A stretch of DNA of 51,943 bases, from assembly GCF_000003605.2 (NCBI RefSeq), contig NW_003140815.1, positions 292,886 to 344,828 of the forward strand, written 5' to 3'. This document shows, one piece after another, positions 34,401-43,608 of this stretch. Under the pieces are notes generated by a model that made no database searches, was not told where the DNA came from, and saw only the letters and a program-made list of their open reading frames with translations. Positions within the stretch are counted from its first letter, which is position 1; the number at the start of each line of letters is the position of its first letter. Source of the stretch: Saccoglossus kowalevskii (taxonomy: Eukaryota > Hemichordata > Enteropneusta > Harrimaniidae). Made by a program: the position numbers and the translations under genes.

Positions 34401-37065
34401 AGCAAAATGTATTTATCAGCAGATATAAGACCTTTCTGGCTAAAATTAGCATATTTGGTGGGAAATTAGCATATTTGGTGGGAAATTAGCATATTTGGTG
34501 GGAAATTAGCATATTTGGTGGAAAATTAGCATATTTGGTGGGAAATTAGCATATTTGGTGGGAAATTAGCATATTTGGCGGGAAATAATAACTGAGCATA
34601 AGCTTTTACTTTGATTTTCAAGATAATTAATTTTCATTTTTTTTTTCTTTTCTAAAATTCTTCTTCACAAAAAAGCTGTGGCTCACACATTTTTTTTTTT
34701 AAGTCTTAATTAGTAATCATAGGAACATTCCTTACCTGCGTTTTTCTTATTCTAATATCTGCAGATGACTTTATATCTTCCTGTTCTATACCGCTTTCAA
34801 TAACTACAAATAAACAGTAGTTACAACAATCATTATAAAATCTAGAAAAATTCTATAACCATAGCAACAGTTGAAATTAACATTAACATTACTAACTCTA
34901 AAATTAACAGCACAAACTACAACTACACACAATATTACTTATTCCTTTATATTTAACCAGGTTTTCTTCAAAGTTATGGGTGTCCTATATAAAAAGGTCA
35001 ATAACATTTATTCGTTTTCCATACATGTAACTCATAGTACCAACTGAATCCAGCAGACTTCCAGCAAATTTTGTTAATTTAAGAGAAAAATCCACATGTT
35101 TGAATGTTTGGGAACCAAAATAATTCCCGTTTTCTATTTTTGTTTTTGATTTTTATTAGAACAATATGGACATCATATTTATTATTATTTTTTATACGTT
35201 ATGTACATGTACATCATGTAGACTCTAAATTGATGATAATGTACATAAAATTGTGGAAAGAACAATAAACTCCTAAATTTTTATTTGCACTGGGTTTAAT
35301 TTATCATTCAGCTTATCAGCGAAATACTCGCAAACAAAAATAAATCCAGCTTATTTAACATAGCTTTTTACAGAAGAATATTCTATCATTATATGCAGAG
35401 TGCCCTCTAGAGGCTGCTCAATATTTTTTTTTTGTCTTTTTGCAATTTGAAACAAATCAATCAAAATTTGCAGTGTATCTAGTGTATCTAACAAAGAATG
35501 ACGCTTGTTTTACTGATTTGGATTAAATTAACAAGCACAATGTACACATGTGACAATTTGCCTTTGTATAAATGCTGAATGATGCATTGAAACAACCATA
35601 TTGTGAAGGATTGAAAAATGAAAATAGAGGCCATATGGAATTCATTATCATTTTTTTTGTCATTGTGAGGAAAATTTTGACACACCATTTGCACCAAACA
35701 TAATTTATTAAATCATTTGACAGCCACATCCTATTTTATACACGGTTACTTTATCAGCCTTATTCTTTCTAAAAATTGACAGTATATATGACATTCAAAA
35801 TCTTTTTTGAAATGGGATTATTTTGTGAAACGTGACAATAGTCGACGTATACAGGGATAATTGGAATAACATCACAAAAACATTCATATAAAACCTTGAT
35901 GGATAAACTATAATTTCAAAATATATTGAAAATACACAAAAATGCACAAATATGACACAATTTTATCTCATTTTTGAGTACCGGTACACATAATGCTATT
36001 ATTACACTCTTGTCTGGTACACATACATGCATCCACTGTCTGTCCAATTTGTTGACACCACAGACATCCATATCTGGGACCTTTAAAGGCGTTTCACATA
36101 ATTCATAATTAGTTCTTTATCTAGACACTGAAAATATATCTTAATTTATGACCTACTGTAAAGGGGGTAATTATTCACTGGGTTTTAATTTTTCTTTTCG
36201 CTGACTGGTAAATGCGCTAAATTAAAACCCAGAGAATATGTCAAATTTAGCACAGAACACATTATCTAAATGATAAAACCATGAATTTAAAACCCACTGA
36301 ATATGCCTGAATTGGTAAATCAGTGAAATTTAAACCCAGTTAAAATTAGTCATTTTATAGTACCATGAAAATTAATCACTCTTAATCACCACGATAATTT
36401 AACACTTACAGTAAAGATACCTATACGAAAAATAATCTTGAGTGGTCCATTTTAAAGGGTGGAGGTCGTCACGCAGCGTGTCTTCAAATTTCATCTAAAC
36501 AGACATTATATTTTACACGCGTTGTGTACTTTGCTATGAGTCCCATATCGAACAGGACGTGGCGCGACGACCACCGCCCTTTAATAATATTTTTGTTTGT
36601 TTGCAGAATTGTAATTTATTATGTACAATCTGTAAAGATTTAGTTTGATTAATTAAAACAGGCATGTCCCTGTTATCTGGGTGTCAAGGCAACTGTAAAT
36701 GTCAAAATCTATAATCACAATTTGACGTCACATCTATATCATGCCAAATATCGCTTGCCCAACAATAATATGTAGCAAGCAGGCAATGTCTGGCAAGTGA
36801 GCGGCTTAGAGATTTAGTGAAAATAGAACCGACGTAACCTTAGAACATTGAAGCACGTGAGCTGCAGGCATCGAGAGTTATTATTAGTTCATGTATCAGT
36901 TGAGTGGGATTCAGGATAATGCTACTTATCGTTATTATCCGAAGAACATTCCTCGTATTCAGCAACAGAAATAAACATCACTGCACATACCCTTTAATTT
37001 TCCACGAACTTTGTTTGCGGTTTTCTTGATATCTGCCATGAGTTCTTCGAGTTCTTCCTTGACTT
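19332..37065 (-). CDS. STX1: Syntaxin-1 (plasma-membrane t-SNARE), gene-level entry, 5' end missing
   Basis: Exons in transcript order: 37065-36991, 34803-34736, 32416-32308, 31672-31599, 30805-30668, 30145-30035, then one of two last exons, 27438-27355 or 19409-19332. Every junction is AG/GT and the phases agree. The ~216 codons match syntaxin-1 from the second N-terminal helix onward: Hb ([19 protein letters not shown]), Hc ([18 protein letters not shown]), linker, SNARE helix ([20 protein letters not shown], zero-layer Gln, [12 protein letters not shown]), the basic SKARRKK and a transmembrane anchor. Syntaxin-1 pairs with SNAP-25 and synaptobrevin to drive vesicle fusion. About 70 N-terminal codons (N-peptide, helix Ha) were not located. 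The SNARE part is near-identical to known animal syntaxin-1, so the family call is firm. Confidence 0.96.
19552..19745. mobile_element. Possible degenerate copy of GTGACC-type MITE
   Basis: GAGGTCACACATCCTGGTAC near 19565 matches the left end of the element at 33678, and CCAGGATGACCTTTGACCTT near 19711 resembles its right end in inverted orientation. Confidence 0.45.
20395..20966. repeat. Tandem repeat with AAAATGGCC...GGCCATCTTGAA cores
   Basis: Cores at about 20495, 20650 and 20940 are joined by shared blocks: ACATACCAAGTT, CCATACATGACTGAGATCCA, TTGATTTTGATGAATTTT and TAGCACTAAAATGGC. Spacing is about 155 and 290 bp. A single diverged copy is at 42972-43135. No TE protein is encoded. Confidence 0.7.
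25652..25796. mobile_element. TTAA-bounded MITE, family B, copy 1
   Basis: Begins TTAAGGGGCGATGATCATCA and ends GTGAACACCGCCCTTTAA. Shares CAGCATGTC / CAGCGTGTC, TATCGAACA and the CCGCCCTTTAA end with 36452-36584. No coding capacity. Confidence 0.75.
27355..27438 (-). CDS. STX1: Syntaxin-1 alternative last exon, membrane anchor variant 1
   Basis: Acceptor TTTATCTGCAG, phase 0. Encodes 27 residues and stops at [12 protein letters not shown], then [18 protein letters not shown]. It keeps KK and the ICC core of a syntaxin anchor but has a longer, more Leu/Ile-rich segment ending in LGLN. It is the proximal of two last exons, 2.6 kb after the SNARE exon. Splice signals, phase and the shared KK..ICC pattern support a true alternative exon. 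Confidence 0.85.
   Translation of the reverse strand, partial: KKFLIVICCIILLGVIALIIGLSLGLN
27439..30034 (-). other. Syntaxin intron between SNARE exon and first anchor exon
   Basis: AT-rich intron with a TTAA-bounded MITE (29257-29402). No additional anchor exon was recognised. Confidence 0.7.
29257..29402. mobile_element. TTAA-bounded MITE, family A, copy 2
   Basis: Begins TTAAAGCGAGAGAGTCGTCA and ends in GACGACCATCCAGCTTTAA. Same orientation as the copy at 12233 and nearly identical over its first ~40 bp. The middle is diverged. Confidence 0.8.
30035..30145 (-). CDS. STX1: Syntaxin-1 exon: second half of SNARE helix and basic juxtamembrane segment
   Basis: Acceptor GATTAATAG, donor AGG|GTAAGT. 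37 codons, [20 protein letters not shown] then [17 protein letters not shown]. Ends on a codon boundary, so either last exon joins in frame and adds KK to complete the polybasic RRKK stretch. Confidence 0.96.
30146..30667 (-). other. Syntaxin intron at the SNARE zero layer
   Basis: 522-bp intron splitting the SNARE helix after the zero-layer Gln. It contains the 31-bp array and otherwise plain AT-rich sequence. Confidence 0.85.
30409..30563. repeat. Five-copy 31-bp array with CTCF-like cores
   Basis: Units repeat every 31 bp (equivalent positions 30412, 30443, 30474, 30505, 30536). Cores are CATAGATGGCGC, CCACTAGGTGGCAC, CCACTAGGTGGCGC, CCACAAGATGGGTCGC and CCACTAGGTGGCAC, each followed by a TTTCACCA/TTTACCA-type spacer. 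It lies in the syntaxin intron between the two SNARE exons. The similarity to the bilaterian CTCF core is by eye. Confidence 0.75.
30668..30805 (-). CDS. STX1: Syntaxin-1 exon: first half of SNARE helix
   Basis: Acceptor CTTAACAG, donor GTACGT. 46 codons, [19 protein letters not shown] to MAMLVEQQ. The last codon is the Gln at the ionic zero layer of the SNARE bundle (Q226 in mammalian syntaxin-1A), so the intron falls exactly after the zero-layer residue. Confidence 0.96.
30878..31014. mobile_element. Diverged TTAA MITE, family B
   Basis: Shares ACGCTGTATTCAAATTTCAT with the 36452 copy (ACGCAGCGTGTCTTCAAATT), then TATATCGAACATCG, and ends CTGCTTTAAAG. The left end is too decayed to place exactly. 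Confidence 0.45.
31219..31414. mobile_element. MITE, TACTGT/ATTTTCGCTG family, copy 2
   Basis: Left end TACTGTAGAATACTTTATTT, right end AGTATTTGACAGTA; same orientation as 631-804 and alignable along its length. It sits in the syntaxin intron 30806-31598. Confidence 0.75.
31599..31672 (-). CDS. STX1: Syntaxin-1 exon: linker to SNARE motif
   Basis: Acceptor TTTACAG, donor GGG|GTAAGA. Encodes (T)[20 protein letters not shown], then FTSG. This is the conserved linker ([22 protein letters not shown]) that folds back on the Habc domain in closed syntaxin. Confidence 0.95.
31673..32307 (-). other. Syntaxin intron between the linker and Hc exons
   Basis: AT-rich intron with a C homopolymer at about 32200-32212 and one CTCF-like site at 32004-32020. 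No further element seen. Confidence 0.75.
32004..32020 (+). promoter_or_regulatory. Single CTCF-like site
   Basis: CCACTAGAGGGCAGTAT reads as a strong match to the CTCF core CCACNAGRKGGCRS known from vertebrates. It is in a syntaxin intron. No binding evidence is available. Confidence 0.4.
32308..32416 (-). CDS. STX1: Syntaxin-1 exon: helix Hc
   Basis: Acceptor CTGTCTCATAG, donor A|GTGAGT. Encodes [20 protein letters not shown], then [16 protein letters not shown] and one base A of a split Thr. It matches helix Hc almost residue for residue. The + strand reading over 32197-32577 is its antisense shadow. Confidence 0.95.
32787..32998. mobile_element. MITE, TACTGT/ATTTTCGCTG family, copy 3 (inverted)
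   Basis: Begins AACTGTAAAGTACTTTATTT and ends AATAAAGTATTTCACAGTA. Aligns to the reverse complement of the 631 and 31219 copies. It lies about 1.4 kb from copy 2, so the two face each other within one gene. Confidence 0.75.
33493..33542 (+). repeat. 10-bp minisatellite, five copies of ACATGGCAAC
   Basis: Five exact tandem copies of ACATGGCAAC. It translates as [10 protein letters not shown]... but sits in an intron on the opposite strand from the gene, so no protein is inferred. Confidence 0.9.
33678..33967. mobile_element. MITE with GTGACCCYAAAAGGTCACAC inverted ends
   Basis: Left end GTGACCCTAAAAGGTCACAC followed by ATCCTGGTA; right end TGCCAGGATGTGTGACCTTT followed by TGGGGTCA. The arms are about 33 bp and the element about 290 bp. 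The ends themselves contain a GTGACC...GGTCAC palindrome. No transposase. Confidence 0.7.
34443..34585. repeat. 20-bp minisatellite, seven copies
   Basis: Seven tandem copies of AAATTAGCATATTTGGTGGG with only two single-base variants (GGTGGA, GGCGGG). It lies in a syntaxin intron, starting about 150 nt downstream of the 34736 donor in transcript direction. Confidence 0.95.
34736..34803 (-). CDS. STX1: Syntaxin-1 exon: Hb-Hc junction
   Basis: Acceptor TTTATTTGTAG, donor GTAAGG. Encodes (V)[20 protein letters not shown] then TQ and ends on a codon boundary. SSADxRIRKTQ is diagnostic of syntaxin 1-4. A seven-copy 20-bp array sits about 150 nt downstream of the donor. Confidence 0.94.
36154..36362. 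mobile_element. TACTGTAAAG-ended inverted-repeat element
   Basis: Starts TACTGTAAAGGGGGTAATTA and ends ATTTTATAGTA; the motif ACTGGGTTTTAATTT recurs in inverted form (AAATTAAAACCCAG, AATTTAAAACCCAC). Termini resemble the TACTGT/TTTTCGCTG family but the interior differs. Confidence 0.6.
36452..36584. mobile_element. TTAA-bounded MITE, family B, copy 2
   Basis: TTAAAGGGTGGAGGTCGTCA on the left, GCGACGACCACCGCCCTTTAA on the right (final bases CTTTAA): about 20-bp inverted ends inside TTAA. Best-preserved copy of the family. Confidence 0.8.
36991..37065 (-). CDS. STX1: Syntaxin-1 exon: helix Hb
   Basis: Acceptor TATCGTTGCAG, donor G|GTATGT. Two bases complete a split codon, then [19 protein letters not shown] and RGKLK, plus one base G. 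This is the conserved [19 protein letters not shown] block of helix Hb in the autoinhibitory Habc domain. It is the most 5' exon recognised and lies about 350 bp from the N run. Confidence 0.95.
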
Positions 37066-37419
37066 CTGCAACGATAAAAATCACACAATTATTAATTCCC
37101 TCAAAATTCTGGTGCCATAATTTGAAAATTGTTTCTTTTTGATATCATTTCCCACTAAGGTAAGCCATGTTTTGATATAAATCATATTTGTTCAAAAGAT
37201 TATTATCACAGGAAGTATAACGTCACATACATGAATGCAAATTTAGTGAATTTAATCATAATTTAGGTAAACAATCATAAGTCGTTAAGTGTTCATATAC
37301 AAGTGACAACAATTTACTTAGAAATTCAAGTGGATCCGGATAAGGTCACTATGACCCTGACAAGCCTGTCTTGTGCACACAATGCATTAACCATAATTTA
37401 CTGTGAATGCAAGAAAGAA

Positions 37420-37477
37420 NNNNNNNNNNNNNNNNNNNNNNNNNNNNNNNNNNNNNNNNNNNNNNNNNNNNNNNNNN
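37420..37477. other. Assembly gap (run of N)
   Basis: Unresolved bases flanked on both sides by AATGCA / TGCATTCACAGT-like sequence in opposite orientations: GTGAATGCAAGAAAGA before and TCATGCATTCACAG after. An inverted repeat or hairpin may have caused the gap. Confidence 0.95.
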
Positions 37478-40400
37478 TCATGCATTCACAGTATTAAATA
37501 CAAATAATCTCACTCATTCATTCACTCATTGTAATTCTCTTTCCCTTCGACTTTTATTTCACAATTAGGCCAGACTTTTATTATCCGTTGTTTCGCAAAC
37601 CTGCCAAATGAACAGGAGCAGAGAATAAAATTGAAATCAAATTTTATTTCAGCATAATTTCTCGCACCCGCCGACTTGTAAGCGCAAAAAATTGCTAAAA
37701 AAATATTATTTTAATCTTCATTTTTTTTACTGCCTGCCGCCTAACAAATCCAAGTTTAAAGTACCGAAGTCTCGCGCAGATGAGAAACAAGGTTAAACAT
37801 GGAATAAAATTTTATTTCATTTCTTCTTTCCGATCAATGATCTCACTTACAATTCTTTGAGAATCACACAAATGTAATCGAAAAAAAGAAGTCTGGTCTT
37901 ATAAACAACTCTTCTTGAATTGGTAACCACCAACAGTAAATACTAAAAACCTACCGGTACCATAACTACCAAAAGATGAGGATTATGACACAAAAAAAAA
38001 ATATTCATGCCTCTTGTCATTACGCACATATCACCACAAAATATGTTTTTATTTAGAGTTAAAAAAAAAAAAAATGCAAAAAAATCCAATTTTCATAAAA
38101 AATCTAAACTGAACCACAATTTTGTAAAACACATTTGACCCGATTTATTCTTATTCTTGGTAAATCATCCTTTGGTGATTTACATGAAGGAAGTAAAGTC
38201 AATTAAGGCCACACTAAAATGACCCACTTCTCATTTTAGAATCATATGCGCATAACCTCTCAAGTACATCAGTAACTATGGCGATGCAATTATGATGATT
38301 AAGACGGATACATGTATCAATGACGTCATATTAATAAATATGAAGATAGAATTTTACGATTGTTTTCAGGATTTCATGCCAGCTGGGCTGGTCGAATAAA
38401 GGTTAATAAATGTAGCAAAGAAGCTCAATTATTTTAAATCCTTGTAATAAATGTACTGATCCAAAATGACCTCTGTAGTGCCAAATGAAAACACATGAGT
38501 TGAAATATTAGGATGTTATGCCAAGCATATGTATATACAGTTGATAAAATTAATCAGCCAAAAATTTATTTTTCTATCTATTTGCATGCTATTATCATAA
38601 ATATATGCCAAGTCACATGACATATCACCATGCATTTACTTATTCGGTGCCACAAATGTAATTACAAAATATGAACAAATTGGTGAAAAATGCTCATGCC
38701 CCGTAAAACAACAAGGGAAAAACAGAGTATAGTTCTTAGTTTATTTATTTGATACATCATGCTGATTTACAACAGATTTGTTTTGAATTCAAAGCATGTA
38801 TCAGTAAGATTTCTATAATGTCCCCTCAACTTTGACCCAAAACATGGTACTAAATTTGAGTTAGTCAAAGAGAGACCTTAAGACGGAATAGACTATTACA
38901 GTGAGTTCTCTAGGATTTGTCGTATTAAACAGACTTTTAACCGAGACAAATTGTTTAAAGTAGATTCCGTGTTACGAGTATTAAATACTGAACATGGCGA
39001 TTAACGTCACACAAAGTTGGGTACTGTGTTTACGGTCAACAATGACAGTTGTGGAATTTCAGTCTTCAGTCTTTAGCCAAATTGCATTAAATAAACATTC
39101 AAGTCACCACATAATACGTGTAGCTAAAGAAAAAAAAAAGCTGTGATATGAAAGAAACTCCCTGCGGTTCCCTCCATTCATCTATCACACATTTAGCATT
39201 CAGACGACAGTCTGGCACGCATACAAAAATCAATCTGAAGTTTAGGCCATCAAATTATTTCCGTGAGAATGCAAATCAGAATCCGTGAATGATGCTAGAA
39301 GTGGCATCATATCGCATTGAAAAGAAATGCTTACATGTATATTTCAAATCTGATTTCGAAATTTACACTATAGCGTATCTTATATTTCCTCGTTCTATAA
39401 TCATGTAAAGAATTTGTATTTCGGTACCCGAACAAACGTTTATAATTGAGAAATTTTCAGTAAAACAACCAGTATTGTAGCTCTAAATTTCTATGACAGC
39501 ACGACATACATGTATATATTAACACATACACGATACGAGAATTCAGTTTGTCCCAGAAAAGATTAATTATTCTTGTACTGTGAGTTGACACACTAGACAT
39601 ATCGAATAAGTCTATTTGACTGACTGATGCATCCATTATGTATCAGAACAAACTAACGTAGTTAGATCAGTTTACTGATCTGTAATGGCAGATTGAAGTG
39701 ATTGTTCACTGCTCGCAGTCACGTCCTACTTTTGCCATGAACTTAAGGTTGTTCATGGGCATTCAGTCTAATAAATACTGATGGATATTTATTATAAATT
39801 TTACATAATTGTTAAATTAGACACAAGTTATCAACCTTTCAGATTTTTACCAAATTCAAAATATTGTTTGGGAGAAAAAAAATGCAAAGACAGGCATTTT
39901 TTGGAACAACTATATGTACACATATAAAACCAAATATGATTTTTTTTTCACAACTTGTAACAGAAGAAAGTTTTGAAATACGATGAGACCCTTTTACTAT
40001 GGCAACCAATGGTAAAATGAATAAAAAATATTGGGGGGTTACACAGATTTTGCTGAGTTTTTCTCCAGACAGCAACAAAAGTTCACTTACACACTAAATG
40101 ATTGAAAACCATTTTTTGTATCCACACCAATTAAAAGCTTTATAAAGTGAAATGCATTGATTTAAAATATAATAATAATTTATATCTTTAAAAAGTTGTA
40201 TATTATTATTGACATGAATTTTAATATTGTTCAATTTTTTTCTACAAGAAACATTTAATTTAATATAAAGTGCCAATTTTATAACAATGAGAAGTTCTCT
40301 CCCACAATGCATTGCAGTAGTGAAATGCATCAATTTTTTTTTGTTAAACATTTTATGTACATATTCAGTATTAAGTGACTTCCCAGTTTTAAAATGCATC

Positions 40401-41539
40401 ATTAACCATTTCACCACCAGACTTTCTCACCCAAATTTTCTTGCACTTTTTTTTTAAATTCGTGAATATTTCTGGAAATTAACCATAATTTTGGAGCCAA
40501 CAGACAGTTTTCAGTTTTTACTCAAAAAAATTGGCTATTTTTGTCTCAATCTTTTGGATGAAAGTGCAAACTATAAACTATTTTCTGATAAAAACAGGGA
40601 ACTGTTGGTGAAACTGTTAATACCTTCAATGTAGCATGTTTTTATGTAAAACAAATGTTTTTGGTTCACATTTTAAGGCGACTATTAAGCTATAAATGGT
40701 GCATGCACATTATGTGGTTTGTTTGAAATTTATTTCACTACAGGAAAAAATCAATCAATACATGAATTTATGAAGTATGCTTTAAAAGATATTGATTGGC
40801 CCATTAACAGCGATTCATACGGTATAGCAGACCAAGAAATACATTCAAGGGGCCATCTACAAAGTTTACACAAACATTATGCCAGGTATCGTGTTCACAG
40901 CTCTTTTTGTGTTCAAAAACGAAAAAAAAAAAAAAAAGCTTAATTGATAGAAAAGCTGTCACACAACAATCCAGAAAAGAAGATAACAAAATGGCAAACA
41001 GTCGGCCATATTTTATAGCCTGAAAATGCAAATTACTAACATGCCTGTATATATGCTATGTAGGCCAATAGTTTCTAGGAAACAGAGATTAATAGGAATG
41101 ACTTGGGGTGGGGTGGCACCGGGGTGGGGTTGTAATAGTGAATAAGGATGCTATAAATAATGATTCTATAAAATATGATGAATCTCACTACGTTATTTTT
41201 GGCAGAAAAAAAGAAACAGATATGCATGTAGCGCCACCTGCAGTAGACAGATTTAACCAATGTTCAACACTGACAGCATTTTTTCTATTCTTTTCTGTAC
41301 AGTATCATTTACATTGTTTGTCACCACAAAATATTCAATGAAGGAAAAAATCAATATTTATTTATCGTCAGTTTCTATCAGCACAATTGAAAGTGACAGC
41401 CACACATGGGATAATTTTACAACATTATGAAAACTCAACATGCTTCTTTTGGTTTATTTTTTTTCAGCGATATATCATTACCGACACAGCTACATTTATG
41501 TTTTCTAGTTGTGTGTGTGAAATCATAATGATGTAACTA

Positions 41540-41761
41540 TGAAGACCCCCTAGCCAACAAAACACGTCATAGAGACCAGGATGTAACTATGAGGACTCCC
41601 TAAGCCAATAAAGCATATCAAAGACGCAAGGATGTTACTATGACCCCCTAAGCCCACACAGCATATCAATATGGAATAATGACCCTCTAAGCCCACACAG
41701 CATATCAATATGGAATAATGACCCTCTAAGCCCACAAAGCATGTCAATATGGAATAAGGGT
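41540..41761. repeat. Tandem repeat with 39- and 50-bp units
   Basis: Three 39-bp units (CCCTCTAAGCCCACACAGCA + TATCAATATGGAATAATGA) follow two longer ~50-bp relatives that contain CCTA(A)GCCAA and GGATGTAACTATGA. Reads open on the - strand but has no other coding sign. Confidence 0.85.
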
Positions 41762-42516
41762 CCCCAAAGATGTTTTATTTCCAGTGAATTAAATCTGACA
41801 TATAATCAGTAAATTTACATAATCCTAACAAGATTGGCATCTGATTATAATGTGATTAAATCATGCAACGACTTTGTTACTTGGTAAATAAATGAGTAGA
41901 AATACATAATGCTTTCCCATACGATTTGGAGGACACACTATTTCAAAACTACAATCAAGTGTTTCTTTTATCAAAGTTAAAGTTTATGCATACACAAACA
42001 AACTGTAATATAAAGACCACAAAAAGAGAAACAGTTTGTAGTCAATTCTGTTTTCCAAAATCTAAATATATTTTTTATTCTAAAACTGTCATTAAATGTT
42101 TGATTTTTTTTTCATTATTTCTAAAATTACCAGTATGTAGAAAACAAGGAAGCTGTGACACCCATGATGAAAAAATATCAATATTTGTTTTCTGGCCAAA
42201 AAAGTTTCCATAAAATTTGAGTATTAATACATAATATTTACTATTTGTAATAACCTGTGATACACATGCGTGTCTAGCTACAGATTTTATAATTTTATTC
42301 CTGGAATGTACGAGGAATGTGTCACATTTTGTTTTACAAAAATTTCAAATCTGTAACTGTGATAATTATTATTATTATACATCTGTCACCGTATCTCCAT
42401 AATTTACAGCGTACCACAATTTTGTGGTAATGCACAGGTTACCTAATTAGTGAATGAAATTCAAAGCGTGGAAGTTTCAATAATTGTTGGCATCTTCCAC
42501 AGTTCTGGGCTTTATA

Positions 42517-42852
42517 CAATGAACGCTTAGCTGACTTATACAATGAACGCTTAGCTGACTTATACAATGAACGCTTAGCTGACTTATACAATGAACGCTT
42601 AGCTGACTTATACAATGAACGCTTAGCTGACTTATACAATGAACACTTAGCTGACTTATACAATGAACGCTTAGCTGACTTATACAATGAACACTTAGCT
42701 GACTTATACAATGAACGCTTAGCTGACTTATACAATGAACGCTTAGCTGACTTATACAATGAACACTTAGCTGACTTATACAATGAACGCTTAGCTGACT
42801 TATACAATGAACGCTTAGCTGACTTATACAATGAACGCTTAGATGACTGGTT
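42517..42852. repeat. 24-bp minisatellite, 14 copies
   Basis: Unit CAATGAACGCTTAGCTGACT + TATA, 24 bp, fourteen copies. Copies 6, 8 and 11 carry GAACAC instead of GAACGC. Because 24 is a multiple of 3, two - strand frames stay open (SLYKSAKR and SVHCISQL repeats), which is an arithmetic effect and not evidence of a protein. Confidence 0.95.
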
Positions 42853-42971
42853 TGATAAGATGTACATGAACAAGTAATTGCATAGTCCCTAAGTTTCTCA
42901 ATATAAAATATAAAACATGTACGGTCAAAGCAAGTTACAGATATGGATCCAGAAAAATGCATTCCTTAAAA

Positions 42972-43135
42972 CAAAAAGGCCACCAGTCGGCCATTTTGAA
43001 GTCAATCTGAAAAACAAAATGATGTGCATCAAAATCTCATAACGTACCAAGTTTGAACGATATTCGTTAATGAGATCCGGTTCCGGAATAGCAGAAATGC
43101 TTGATTGTGATGAATTTTTAACCTTAAAATGAGAC
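42972..43135. repeat. GGCCAT-type dispersed repeat, single copy
   Basis: AGGCCACCAGTCGGCCATTT, then ATGATGTGCATCA, GTACCAAGTTTGAA, ATGAGATCCGGTTCCGGAA and GCTTGATTGTGATGAATTTT, the same blocks as at 20395-20966. Confidence 0.65.
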
Positions 43136-43530
43136 AGAACCTTCAATAAAGGAAATACGTCAACACTCCAATCGTGACCTACCGGTACATTTAACGCCCA
43201 CTCATGGCACAGCTTACACTCTGCCTCACATTTTGACCTTACAATACCCCCAAAGTGAGATTAAAAGAACTTTGATTCATACTTTCCAGTGTGAATTAAC
43301 CATGGTAACTAAAATCACTAATAGTGATTCCTCTCCTGTGAAGTTTGAACACTTGACCTCCGACCTTAAAAGTCAGGCACATCGAGAGCCTTAATTACAA
43401 AACCTTTACAAGTTTAAACACAAACTGAATGGTTGAAGATGTGTTTTTTTATACCATTGTAATTTTTTTTTTCTTTTTGTCAGTTTCCAGAAAATAGACT
43501 TGTGTCGCATGTACCACAGACCTACTCTCC

Positions 43531-43608
43531 AGAGCGGACATCTGGGTGTTTTCAATGCCTGACAACCACAACCAATGAAAACAGTCAAAAACTTCAGAGA
43601 ATATGGTC
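43531..43608. repeat. Dispersed repeat containing GCGGACATCTGGGTGTTTTC
   Basis: Partner of 16340-16440, with matching GCGGACATC, GACAACC and CAATGAAAACA blocks. Confidence 0.55.

Larger units (their letters stand above)
32417..34735 (-). other. Syntaxin intron rich in inserted elements
   Basis: Holds a TACTGT MITE (32787-32998), a dispersed repeat (about 33220-33310) shared with 5281, a 10-bp minisatellite (33493-33542), a GTGACC-type MITE (33678-33967) and a 20-bp minisatellite (34443-34585). No exon seen. Confidence 0.8.
34804..36990 (-). other. Syntaxin intron between the first two visible exons
   Basis: AT-rich. Contains a TACTGT-ended inverted-repeat element (36154-36362), a TTAA MITE (36452-36584) and a CCTCTAGAGGGCAC-type CTCF-like site (reverse strand, about 35399-35416). 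No exon seen. Confidence 0.75.

Noticed and set aside
34443-34585. CRISPR-like array
   Set aside because: The 20-bp repeats abut directly with no spacers, in an animal intron.
37303-37497. Reading frame spanning the N run
   Set aside because: It passes through unknown bases and has no coding support on either side.
42439-42962. Long - strand reading frames with SLYKSAKR or SVHCISQL repeats
   Set aside because: Produced by a 24-bp minisatellite whose length is a multiple of three; two frames are open at once and no splice or conserved domain context exists.
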